Source: Emiliania huxleyi CCMP1516 (Eukaryota; Haptophyta; Isochrysidales; Noelaerhabdaceae). Taken from it: a stretch of DNA of 64,000 nt. Shown piece by piece: positions 1-17,873 of this stretch. The notes beneath the pieces were generated by a model that was not told where the DNA came from, ran no database searches, and saw nothing but the letters and a program-made list of their open reading frames with translations. Location: positions 399,715 through 463,714 of the forward strand of contig NW_005201287.1 of assembly GCF_000372725.1 (NCBI RefSeq), given 5' to 3'. A program made the translations under genes and the position numbers. Within the stretch, counting starts at the first letter, position 1, and each line of letters opens with the position of its first letter.

Positions 1-1030
1 GCCGCCTGCCGATCCCTTGCTCTCGTGGCTTCTCTCGCCAGGTGTTGTGGAGGTTTAGAAATCCTGCCGAGCCCCGCAGTGCGGAGTGCGCGCAGCGCCC
101 GCGCGGCTTGGGGCGCGCCCGCGCGTGCGAGGGCTCCATACGGGGAGAGGACCATGAGTTCGGGAAATCCGGGGACGCGAGCCGACCCACTTCGCCACAG
201 ACGGTCCCGCGCGTCGCCGCTAAGACGGGCACGCGCCCCGCACCGTCCGCTATGTGTGCCCGTCTTTGTCGGGGGAGTGAAAAGTCCAACGCGCTCGTCG
301 GTGGCGGCTTCCCCCGACTGCACCGCGCTCGGCGAAACGCGACAGCGCCTTCGGTGGCATGAAGCTCTTTGCGCCTGCACCGCGCTCGGCGAAACGCGAC
401 AGCGCCTTCGGTGGCATGAAGCTCTTTGCGCCTGAAGCCTGGAGAGCAGCTCCTCTGCTGCTCACACGCTCTGCACAGATGGCACAGGGTCCCACTGTGC
501 GGCTGCCACAGCTGTGACAGCGATGGGCTCGCCCTCACTGGCCCTCAGTCACTTGTGCTGCGGCTTGTGTGAGCGACACTGCTCGGCGACTGCCGGCACA
601 CTGTGAGACCATGGGCGAGGTTAAACCACGCTACTAGCGCTTGGTCACATCGGCCCCGAGGTCAGATCCTTCTCCTCTGTTGATGACAACACTTATCTAC
701 ACGCTGGAGCCGAGCAGGAGGGCCCGGCGCACAAACAACCCCTTTGCAACTCAGGGTCCGCTCCCTTTAAAACAAAGCCACACATTTTCAATATTCAAAG
801 CCATTGCATATCAAACACTCAGGGGCGTCGGTTACCTCTAGTGTCTAGACGGACTCGCGAGCGCGACCGCTCCAGGTTCCACAGCGCCACTACGAGTGTG
901 AAGCGCGAACGTTCCCTCCTGAGTTTGTGCTGGTGGAAGCAAGGACATCGCGACGAGGCGTCGGTGCACTGGACGTGCAACCAGTGTGAAGCGCAAAACG
1001 CTCCGCGTCCTTCGCGTTGCTAGGCATCTA
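1..1030. other. Intergenic DNA, no gene recognised
   Basis: Only short compositional open frames are present, without recognisable domains. The stretch holds one short tandem duplication (listed separately). Confidence 0.5.
318..434. repeat. Tandem duplication, 57-bp unit
   Basis: A 57-base unit beginning ctgcaccgcgctcggcgaaa occurs twice head to tail, followed by three bases of a third copy. Confidence 0.9.
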
Positions 1031-1210
1031 TCCTCGAAGGCCTCGGCAAGGTTACACTATCTCCTCGAAGGCGGAGAAGGCCTCGGCAAGGTTACACTGT
1101 CTCCTCGAAGGCGGAGAAGGCCTCGGCAAGGTTACACTGTCTCCTCGAAGGCGGAGAAGGCCTTGGCAATAGTACACTGTCTCCTCGAAGGCGGAGAAGG
1201 CCTCGGCAAG
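1031..1210. repeat. Minisatellite, 40-bp unit
   Basis: About 4.5 copies of a 40-base unit with the core ctcctcgaaggcggagaagg, recurring at 1061, 1101, 1141 and 1181. It lies just 3' of the secreted-protein gene. Confidence 0.9.
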
Positions 1211-1228
1211 TGCGACCGCCGTGGTGCT

Positions 1229-9108
<7,880 letters not shown>

Positions 9109-10360
9109 GGTGGTGGTCCGCGAGCGCGAGCGTGGGCAGCACGGACAAGGCGATGCTCCCCCCAGGAGTTGTTCCCCTCGTCGTTGTCCACATCAAACGT
9201 GGGCACGTATTTCTTCAAACGCAGAAACCTCCAGGAAAACCGGGCGCGACGCAATCAAGGTCGGGGCTTCTTTTTTCAATACGGCGAAACGAAGGACGAA
9301 GGTGTGTGTGTGGGGGGGGGGGGGTAGGAAGGAGGTTGACAAGGTGAGAGCCGTAGACAGGCAACACACCAAACAACAAATGCTGCTAAAAATCTCTCTC
9401 TCTAGACAGGAGTGCAGCGCGCCATCTTCAAGCAGATGTGCGACGTAGCGATCGGCAGCGTCGGCGGCTTCAATCAAGCGCTCACACCCGCGCTACGTCG
9501 CCGAGGGGTATTAATTGCAGGCCCAGCCATTGCCCCCAGTGGCTTCCCTCAATCGCAAAGTGCATAAATTCTTTTTGAGAGCGCCTTCGTTGTTAATAAT
9601 ACAAGCCCAATGGTCCCTTTCGAGCGGTCCCCTGTCGCAGTCGCACACACGCACACGCCGCACCGCACCGCGCGCCCGCCCGCTGCCCCGCCCAGGCGGG
9701 AAAGAGATGAGGAGATGGGACAGCAAAGGAGGAGGCACAAACACGTATGGGAGGGTTCAGTTGTGCGCCACGCTGCCCGGCGTTTCTCACTTTTCGGGAC
9801 AGCCCCGCCCTTTTGAGGCAGGAAAGTGTGTGTGTGTGTGTGTGACTCACACACACACACACATACTCACGCCCCCGCCCCTTCTGCCCCTCGCTCACAC
9901 CCCGGCCCGACACGCACATACAAGACAAACCCGGCGTCCTGCTCTCAAAAGAAAAGAAAAAATGGGAAGGAGGAGACCAGCGGGGGAGACTCCCCGCCTA
10001 TGCAACACCCCGGGGCTGCCATCGCCGAAGCTGTGCCTAAGCATAACTCCCAAACCCGCAGCGGCCCGGGGGGCCTTGGGGGCAGCCTGCCGGACCGCTG
10101 TTGCACGGGGCTAAGCACCAGATTCTTTTTCCTGTCGTGGATAGAGCGGAAGATGGACCGCGCTATCTTTCGTTCAACAGAGGCTGCGCTCTCGCCATTT
10201 CCCTCTCTCCCCTCGTCGCCGTCGCCATCGTCGCTGTCTCCCTCGCCGTCACCTGACTCATCCCTGCCCCCGTCCCCACCGTGCACCGACGTCGCTAGCT
10301 CTTAGCATGAGCTGCGCCCTGTGTCCGACCCCTTTTGCGCAGCAACACCTTAAACTTTTA
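9109..10360. other. Intergenic DNA with simple repeats
   Basis: This is upstream of the secreted-protein gene. It contains G and A homopolymers and a GT/CA hairpin but no recognised gene. Confidence 0.5.
9826..9862. repeat. GT/CA fold-back microsatellite
   Basis: A (TG)n run is followed at once by actc and an (AC)n run, so the two halves can pair as a hairpin. Confidence 0.8.
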
Positions 10361-10803
10361 CGCCCTCCAAATTCGGGTCGGAGCGTAGGGCGTACAGTTC
10401 CGGACGGGCATTAAGAACCTCTAACGTTAAGAACCTGAGGCTCATATTTCGGCCGGATCCCTAAGAACTCCCTAAGAACCTGAGGCTGGGCCAACGCCTG
10501 CAGCCGGCGCCCCTGCCCCCGCGGCCGCAGCCGCAGGGGCAGCTCACGGCAGCGAATGACTCTCTTGTCACGCCATGCGCGAACTTACTGTTCCAAACTT
10601 CCAAACTGTTTTAAGACCCATTTATTGATTTTTAATCGAAGCCGAAACGGTTTAAAAAACCATCCACCCGGTTAAGAACCTGAGGCTCGGCCCCCGACGG
10701 ACCGCCGACTTAGCTAAGAACCTGAGGCTGGGCGAAGAACCTGTGCGTTCTTAATGCCCGTCCGGAACTGTAGCGGAGTGGGCCCCGAGTTTGAAAAGGG
10801 CGA
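10361..10803. mobile_element. MITE-like element with terminal inverted repeats
   Basis: The left end (10361-10420) and right end (10747-10803) are inverted copies; the shared core is acagttccggacgggcatta followed by agaac. The interior repeats taagaacctgaggct at least four times. No coding sequence is seen. About 440 bases with this structure fits a non-autonomous DNA transposon; I could not define a target duplication. Confidence 0.75.
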
Positions 10804-10847
10804 CGGACGCTTGCGTCCTAGCCTCCACCAACACCTCCGTGAGGGCC

Positions 10848-10888
10848 ACCCAACGCGGCCAAAGGATATCCACCTCGAGACCTCGAGA
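10848..10888 (+). promoter_or_regulatory. Shared upstream element, copy 1
   Basis: It begins acccaacgcggccaaaggat and continues with atccacctcgag and a second ctcgag. Near-identical copies lie upstream of the ankyrin gene (20530-20573) and, inverted, the aldo-keto reductase (51885-51926). Here it ends 37 bases before the helicase ATG, so it is probably core promoter or 5'UTR. Confidence 0.6.
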
Positions 10889-10925
10889 GTGAGCGCCCTC
10901 GCGTTATTTCCCTTCGCCATGGACG

Positions 10926-12989
10926 ATGTCAAACGCAGTCGTCGAGGGCTGGCTTCAGCGAGCGCCGCCGTCGATCCGTGACGCCTCGCTCCGTGCGCAG
11001 CTCGAGCACGTCGTCACGCAGAGTCGCGAGGCGTGTGTGGACGCGCTGCGGAAGCTCGAAAACGCACAGGAGGAGCTTGCCTTCTGTGCATTCTGGCAGT
11101 CGGTGCTGCAGGAGCGCATCGAGGCGCTGCCATCCGAGCTTCCCAGCTACGCTCGGAGCCTCAACGAGCAGCAGCGCCGCGCTGCTCTCGCGCCAATCGA
11201 CGCGCCGCTCCTCGTTCTGGCGGGCGCCGGCTCCGGAAAGACAGGCGTGATGGCGGCCCGCGTCCAGCACATCCTCGCCTCGGGCGTGCCGCCCGCGTCG
11301 GTGCTGGCGCTCACCTTCACGCGCGCAGCGGAGACGGCGATCCGAGAGCGGCTGACCGCCTCTGTGGGCGTCCGCGTGGCAAAGGCGCTGCGCGTCGCCA
11401 CCTTCCACTCGCTCGCGCTCTCCATCTGCCGCGAGTTCGCCGCCGCGCTCGAAGGCGGCACCGCCGACTTTGCGCTGGTGACGGGCGCGCAGCAAGTGCG
11501 CCTCGTCACCCGCGCCCTCGTAGAGTACCGCATCGCACGCGCCGCCCGCCCCTCCTCCTCCTCCTCCTCCTCCGGCTCCTCCTCCCCCGACGCGCCCGAC
11601 GCGAGCCGCGCGCTGCGCGCGCTGCTGCACGCAAAGGCGCGGGGCGGGCGGGCGGAGGGGGTGGCGGACGAGGCACTACGCTTCGTGTGGGACAAGTACG
11701 ACGCGTGGCAGCGCGAGCGAAACGGCCTCGACATGGTCGACCTCGTCCGGGTGGCTGCGGAGGTGGTTCGGACGGTGCCGGCGGCGCGCGGCCAGCTGCG
11801 CCAAAGGCACAGCCACATCCTGGCGGCGGTGCTCAGGGGCGAGACGTAGAGCTGTGCACGGCGTCTCTTCACAGCTGCGGCCGTGAACAGGTGGACGAGT
11901 TCCAAGACACCAACCCGCTGCAGATGGCGCTGCTGGCGCTACTCGCGCCTGCCGAGCCCGGCCGCGTCACCGCCGTCGGCGACGACGACCAGTGCATCTA
12001 CGCCTTCCAGGGCGCGCAGGGCGCCGCCGCCCTCCGCGCCTTCCTCGCCGCCTTCCCTCGTGCGGAGAGGGTGACTCTCGAGCAAAACTACCGCTCGAGC
12101 GGGACGCTGGTGGCTGCGGCGGCGGCAGTCGCGGCGTGCAACAGGCGCCGCTGCGCCAAGCGCGCCTTCACGAGCAACGGCGCCGGCGAGAAGGCGCAGC
12201 TCGTCGAGTTCCCCATACCTCTCCATATCTCTACATATCTCCCCATGTCTCCCCATATCTCCCCATATCTCCCCATACCTCCCCATATCTCCCCATATCT
12301 CCCCATGTCTCCCCATATCTCCCCATATCTCCCCATATCTCCGGCGAGAAGGTGCAGCTCGTCGAGTGCACCTCTGTGCGAGGAGAGACGGAGCACGTCG
12401 TGCAGACGGCGAGACTAGCCGAGAGGAGCCGGGAGGAGCCGAGAGGAGCCGAGAGGAGCCGAGAGGAGCCGAGAGGAGGCCGAGAGGAGCCGAGAGGAGC
12501 CGAGAGGAGCCGAGAGATTAGCCGAGATTGGCCGGCATCGGGCGAGCTTAGCCGAGATTGGGCGAGCCGGAGCACGTCGTGTGGACGGCCCGCTCGATGG
12601 TCGGGAGCCTTCCCGGAACCTTCCCGGAACCCTCCCGGAGCCCTCCCGGTAGGTCCGCTCGCTGGTTGCGGCGGGCTCGCCTCTCGCCAGCATCGCCATC
12701 CTCTACCGCAAGCAGCGGTGCGGTGCGGAGATGCAGGCGGCGCTGCTGGCCGCCTCTGTCCCCTTCAACACGCGCCGGAGCAACTTTTGGCGCTCGCGGC
12801 ATGTGCAGGGCGTCGTCGGCCTCCTCGCCTTCCTCCTCCGCCCACACGACGATGCGGCCTTCGTGGCGGCGATCGAAGTGCTGCACGAGACACCGCCCTC
12901 CTCCCGCGCCTCCGCCTCCGCCGCCACCGCCGCCGCCACCGCCGCCGCCGCCACCGCCGCCGCCGCCGCTGCCTCCTCCGCCTCCGCCT

Positions 12990-13021
<32 letters not shown>

Positions 13022-15688
13022 GCCGCCGCCGCCGCTGCCTCCTCCGCCTCCGCCTCCGCCGCCTCCGCCGCCGCCTCCACCGCCGCCGCTGCCTCCACCA
13101 CCGCCATCGCCGCCCCCTCCTCCGCCTCCTCTGCCCCTGCCCAGCTGAGCGAATCGCAGCGCGCGAGGATGGAGGCCTCCAAGGCGGCGGGGACTGCGCG
13201 TCGGCCGTGAGTCACTCATCACTCCCAACTGACTGCCTCAATTCATGACGCAGGCGGCCGCGCTGGCGCGGCGGCAGTCCGGTGGCAGAGGCCCCTCGCA
13301 GCTGCCCCCAACAGCAACCTGCTCCGCCTCCGCCGCCGCTCCCGCCGCCGCCGCTCCCGTCGCTGCACCCGCCGCCGCTGCTCCCGCCGCCGCTACTCCC
13401 GCTGCCGCCGCTGCCGCTGCCCCGCCCGCCGCCGCTGCCGCTGCCGCTGCCCCGCCCGCCTCCGCTGCCGCCGCTGCCGCCGCTCGCTCCACCGCCGCTT
13501 CCTCCTCCTCGGCCGTTTCCGCCCCCCTCGCCACCGCCGACGACCTCGTCGCCGCCCTCCGGCGTGCGCGCGACGCCGCGCAGTGCCATCGCCCCATCGC
13601 CGCCACGCCCGCCGCCGCCGCCCCCTCCGCCCCCGCCGCTGCGCCCTGCTGTCCGCCGCCGCTGGCCTCGCTCTGGGAGACGGCGGTGGGGGAGACGGCG
13701 GCGGGGGAGGCGGCGCAGGCGGCGGGGAGGGGGGCGGGGACCCGCGTCCCGGCGGCGAAGCGTCGCAAGTCGGGATCGGCGGCGGGCGGCAAGGAAAAGG
13801 GCGGCAGGGAGAAGGGCGGCAGGGAGAAGGGCGGCAAGGAGAACGCCGCCTCCGCGCCAGCGGGGGAGAGTGGTGGGGGCGGCGGGGCGGCGGAGAAGGA
13901 GGGGGGCGGCGGCCTCTCTCCGCCGCAGCTGCAGGCGCTTCGCCGTGTTGTCAAGGCACTCGAGCGGCCGCTGCGCCGTCTAGGGACCGAGCCTCTTTGA
14001 GAAGTGTAAAGCAGCTCAGTCATTGTTAGGCACTCGAGCGGCTGCTGCGCCGGCTCGGCACGCTGCAGCTGCCCGCCCTGGTGCAGCAGCTGCGCGGAGG
14101 CGGTGCGGCTGACGAGCCATGGACTCTCGTGACTCATGACTCCGCGCATGCGCACACTACAGGTGCAGCGCTGTGCGGAGGCGGTGCCTGGCGCGCACGG
14201 GGCGCTGCACGCGCCGCCGTCGTCTCGCCGCGGTTCCCCGCTCCTCCACGGGCGTGAGGAGGAGGAAGGAGCAAGCAGGCCCTCCTCACGGCTGCACGCG
14301 GCTGTGAGCAGGCTCCTAACTAGTTAATTATTAATTCAATCATTCTTAATTATCAATTAAAGAGCGGCTGTGAATAGGCTCCACCCTAATTAATGATCAA
14401 TGATCAGTTCTCAGCTATCAGCTAAAGAGCGGCTGTGAGCAGGCTCCACCCTCCTCAACGAGCCAGAGGAGCAGCGCTCTCTCCTCGCCCTGCTGCTCAC
14501 CGAGGCGGAGGAGGCGGACAGGGAGAGCCGCGCCGCCGACCAGGCGACGCCGCACCACCCCCCGGCGGCGCCTCAGGGAAGCTGCGTGCCGGTTGGCGGC
14601 AGTTCACAGAGGCTCTTCACAGCGGCGGGCGGCGCGTCGTGGGGCGACGCGCTCGCGACGCGCGCGCGCAGCCGGCTGCGCGCGCTCCTCGACAGGCTCG
14701 AGATCTCGCCGAGACCGTCGCCGAGATGTCGCCGAGATGTCGCCGAGAATGCAGCACTTCGCCGGCCGTCGCCCCGCCGCAGGGCGGTCCTCGGCCCCGG
14801 GTGTGAAGAGGCGCTGTTCACGCCCTAGGCTGGAGCTGTTGTCGCTCGAGCAGGACGCGCCCGTCGAGGCCGCCGCGCCACGTCCACGAGACACGTCCGC
14901 GACACGTCCGCGACACGTCCCGAGCAGGATGCGGCCGCCGAAGAGGCGGCACGCGACGTGCGCTTCTCCCCTTCCCTCGGCTCTCTGCACAGGGCTGCAA
15001 GCCGTGACCTACGAGCGGTGCAATGCTCAACTAGGCGCTCACTCTCTGCACGATCCACGGCTCGAAGGGTCTCGAGTGGCGCCGCCGCCATCGCCGGGGA
15101 GGCTGCCGTGAGCGGCGCCTCTTCCACCCCTCGTATGTGTGCGAGCAGGCGCCGCGCGCCCTCGTCGTGCCGAGCGGATGCTGTGAACGGCGCCTCTTCA
15201 CGGCTGCAGCTGTGAACAGGCCCACCGTCCTCGTCGTGCGGATGAACGAGGGGGAGTGCCCCAGCAGCGCCGCACTGACGGCCGACGGAGGCGGCGGCAC
15301 GGGCGAGGCTATCCAAGACTAGTTCTCCCCCCTGGGCCAGTCTTGCCTAGCTGTGAGCAGGCGGCGGCGGCACGGACGAGGCGCTCGAGGACGAGAGGAG
15401 GCTGGCGTACGTCGCTTTCTCGCGCGCCAAGGCGGCTGGCGGCGGGATTGGGACCCCCCCCCCCTCCCCCTCCCTCCCCTGCCTCTCTGCCACGCCCGCA
15501 TCGCAGTGTCTCCTTCACACAAAAGCACAACCCGGGTAAGTCTCCTTCACGCCGCTACGCCCTGGAGTCAGGCGCGGCTGATCCTCTCGTTTGTCGCCAC
15601 GGAGCCGAGCGGCGCGCCGGCGACGCCGTCGCGTTTCCTGGGCGAGATCCCGGCGGCGCTGACCGTGCGCGACTCGCAGCTGCGCTGA
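10926..15688 (+). CDS. UvrD/SRS2-type superfamily 1 DNA helicase
   Basis: ATP-dependent 3'-5' DNA helicase family acting in repair and recombination. Visible motifs: I AGAGSGKT (residues ~98-105), Ia TFTRAAETAI, Ic TFHSLAL, II VDEFQDTN, III VGDDDQCIYAFQG, IV LEQNYRSSG, then IAILYRKQRCG, V TIHGSKGLEW, RMNEGECPS and VI LEDERRLAYVAFSRAK. Exons supported by motif and phase: 10926-11822, 11891-12193, 12352-12408, 12653-13183, 13254-13955, 14030-14080, 14163 to ~14260, then two less certain pieces ending at 14695, 14829-14853, 14928-14957, 15035-15078, 15220-15290, 15361-15431 and 15572-15688. Of the 12 resolved introns, nine start GC, two GT and one GA. Between motifs IV and V lies a long Ala/Pro/Ser-rich, low-complexity insertion with a Lys-rich patch, not typical of the family. 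Start: first ATG after the shared upstream element. The region 14260-14640 is not fully resolved. Confidence 0.88.
12211..12340. repeat. Intronic minisatellite (ccccatatct)n
   Basis: Ten-base units fill the helicase intron 12194-12351. Both sides carry the exon-like sequence ccggcgagaaggNgcagctc. Confidence 0.9.
12420..12515. repeat. Intronic minisatellite (gagaggagcc)n
   Basis: About nine ten-base units in the helicase intron 12409-12652, which also holds a partial copy of neighbouring exon sequence at about 12570-12615. Confidence 0.9.
15183..15219 (+). repeat. Introner-like intron core
   Basis: The 3' part of helicase intron 15079-15219 reads gtgaacggcgcctcttcacg and ends in ctgtgaacag. 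The same ends recur in introns at 11823-11890, 59499-59549, 60294-60359 and, on the minus strand, around 62343-62405, so it looks like a dispersed intron family. Confidence 0.65.
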
Positions 15689-16030
15689 ACGGGGCGAGGG
15701 AGGAGACAGGGAAGAGAGAGTCTAGAGAGGCAGTCACTGGCGGACTTTTTGTCCAACATCGAGAATTGAGGACCCACGAGTCCACGGTGCCAAGGGAGAT
15801 TCGGCAGCTACACTTGTTCATCGCGTCGTCCGACCGTCTCGCGAGCGCGACGACTCTCCTCACAGGCCAGCGACCTATCGCTAGTACACTCGCATCATGG
15901 AAGTGGTGTACGAACTCCCGCAAGTGCTATTAGCACAAAAAATCACAGAAAATTCACAAGCGCTCGCGGAGCCGCCGGCGCCGCGAGCCACGCGTCCCCA
16001 CGCACCACGCAGCGGCAGCCCTGTTCTCAG

Positions 16031-16117
16031 GTAGGACGGGAACGAGATGATAGTAGGGAGTAGAAGAAAGCAAAGAGGAGCCTGCGCACGCACGACTCCG
16101 CAGGAGAAGCCCCTCCC
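16031..16117. repeat. Direct repeat, copy 1 of 2
   Basis: It begins gtaggacgggaacgagatga and is nearly identical to 16427-16514, about 400 bases away. The spacing could reflect a small element with direct terminal repeats. Confidence 0.85.
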
Positions 16118-16426
16118 CAGACAAAACACAAGGGAGAGGTGGGTGGGTCACAGAAAACTGCGGCCGCCAGCGACTGTGGGCGTCCCGCTGGCGGACGGGA
16201 GGAGGAACACAAAGGGACGTCCGGACGTCCATCCACTGGGATGAGAGTACTGGAGACCTGAGGTCGAATCTGCCGATTCCACAGCCGCCCACAGGAGCGC
16301 CGCCTCAACACGGGGTCTCGGCTCTATCGAGCCATGCTAGCTCCAGCCGCAGCCCCACCCGGCCGCCCGAGGGGGTGTTCCCGCAGGCAGAGAAGACCAA
16401 TCCTGGGGGAAGTAACCTTCACTCTG

Positions 16427-16514
16427 GTAGGACGGGAACGAGATGAGAGTAGGGAGTAGAAGAAAGCAAAGAGGAGCCCTGCGCACGCACGACTCCGCAG
16501 GAGAAGCCCCTCCC
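16427..16514. repeat. Direct repeat, copy 2 of 2
   Basis: Near-identical partner of 16031-16117, differing at a few positions such as gatgagagtag against gatgatagtag. Confidence 0.85.
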
Positions 16515-16769
16515 GCCCGTGCTTGCGCAGCGCAGCCTCCTCCTCCCTAGGTAGCGCCTCCTTTGGCTGGCCCGAGCTGTCGGTGACGAGGCACCACGTG
16601 AGGTAGTTGGGGAGCTCTACCTTGCAGTGCGCAATCTTGGCAAGAACCGGATTGCGGGAAGCCTCGTGACCCCCCGGGCCCAACAGCACACGCAGGATGA
16701 GGTCGCAGCCCGACGCGAAGGCCGCCGCCAGGATCTGGCGCCGTCCTTCGTCTGACTGTGCGTCCGCGC

Positions 16770-17143
16770 CGCTTCGACGCTGACTCGCTCATCGTTCGCT
16801 TCACCGACAAGTGGGGAAGGGAGCACGAGCTCGTCTGCCTCGAGCCCAAGGACGGCAGTCCAACTGCGAGCAGGTCGAGGCACAGATGGAGAACGGCATC
16901 CGCGTCAACCCCGACCTGCAGGCCACGTATGCGGCCGGCAACACCGGGACTGTGACCATGTCGCAGCTCGAGAACGGCCTCGTCGACTCCGACGACGACG
17001 AGGAGGGGCTGGCGCTCGACGCGGCTGAAGACGCGGCGCGCGGGGTTGAGGGCGCCAGCAGAGTAGCTCGCACCGATCTCACCGCTTGTCTTCTGCCGGA
17101 CACGGACACTGGTGTGTTGGCCATAAAGAGGAGCGCAGATTAA
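16770..17143 (+). pseudogene. Coding fragment, frame-disrupted, function unknown
   Basis: Two adjoining plus-strand frames look protein-like. The first reads SLIVRFTDKWGREHELVCL and the second continues with VEAQMENGIRVNPDLQAT, an acidic patch DSDDDEEG and a stop at 17143. The frame changes around 16860, within about 25 bases, which is too short for the introns seen elsewhere here, so this is either a broken gene fragment or a sequencing frameshift. No family is recognised. Upstream sequence shows no clear start and no other exon could be attached with confidence. Confidence 0.35.
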
Positions 17144-17162
17144 AATGGCGCCGCAGGCTCCC

Positions 17163-17610
17163 CGGGCCCCAAATCTCAATCTCAAATCTCAATCTCAAAT
17201 CTCAGACCCAATCTCCCGGGCCCCAAATCTCAATCTCAAATCTCAATCTCAAATCTCAGACCTCAGACCTCAATCTCCCTGCAGGTCAAACCCACCCAAC
17301 CCTTCTAGAAGCTTCGAGGCTCTTGTCAGTATTCACACCGCAAATCTCCAAATCTCAGCTCTGAAATCTCTAGGTTGGAAGGCCGTCCAAATCTTCAGTC
17401 TCAAATCTTGGATCTCGAGCGAACTCGACCGTGCAGATTCCTTTTGGTGTGGGAAATCTCATTCTCCAAGTCTCTGGTCTCTTAATCTCAAAGTCTCCCA
17501 CCGGAGGCCGAGTGACTGAGGTCTTAAGTCTCAAATCTCTGGTCTCAAATCTCTGGGTAGCACTGTAGACCCGAGTGGAGTCTTTCAAATCTTTAAGCTC
17601 TCAATCTCTA
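17163..17610. repeat. Low-complexity (AATCTC)n-type region
   Basis: Imperfect units such as aatctcaaatctc and tctctggtctc recur across about 450 bases, interrupted by short unique stretches. No gene is seen. Confidence 0.85.
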
Positions 17611-17873
17611 AAAAAGACTAGAGATTACCATTACCCCGCGCCACCGCGCCCGCGGGGGCGTGACGTCTGTAGCGAGGCGACGGTGGGACGGTGTCCGACC
17701 CGTTCTGGGGTTTTCATATAATGCGGCTCTACTCGTATCGACCAATAAAATACCGGGGGAGGCCTGCGCAGCCTCTAACTATTATAGAGCGCCACAAAAC
17801 ACGCGCACCGCGTCACAAACACTGGTTAGGTGTTTTACCCCCCGCGGCCGATCCCCGCGAGGCGTCCCCCTAC

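Larger units (their letters stand above)
15689..16540. other. Intergenic DNA after the helicase
   Basis: No gene recognised. It contains both copies of an ~88-base direct repeat (16031-16117 and 16427-16514). Confidence 0.5.

Noticed and set aside
12548-13228. Poly-Gly and poly-Pro open frames on both strands
   Set aside because: They are other readings of the GC-rich Ala-coding insertion of the helicase; the helicase frame alone carries family motifs.
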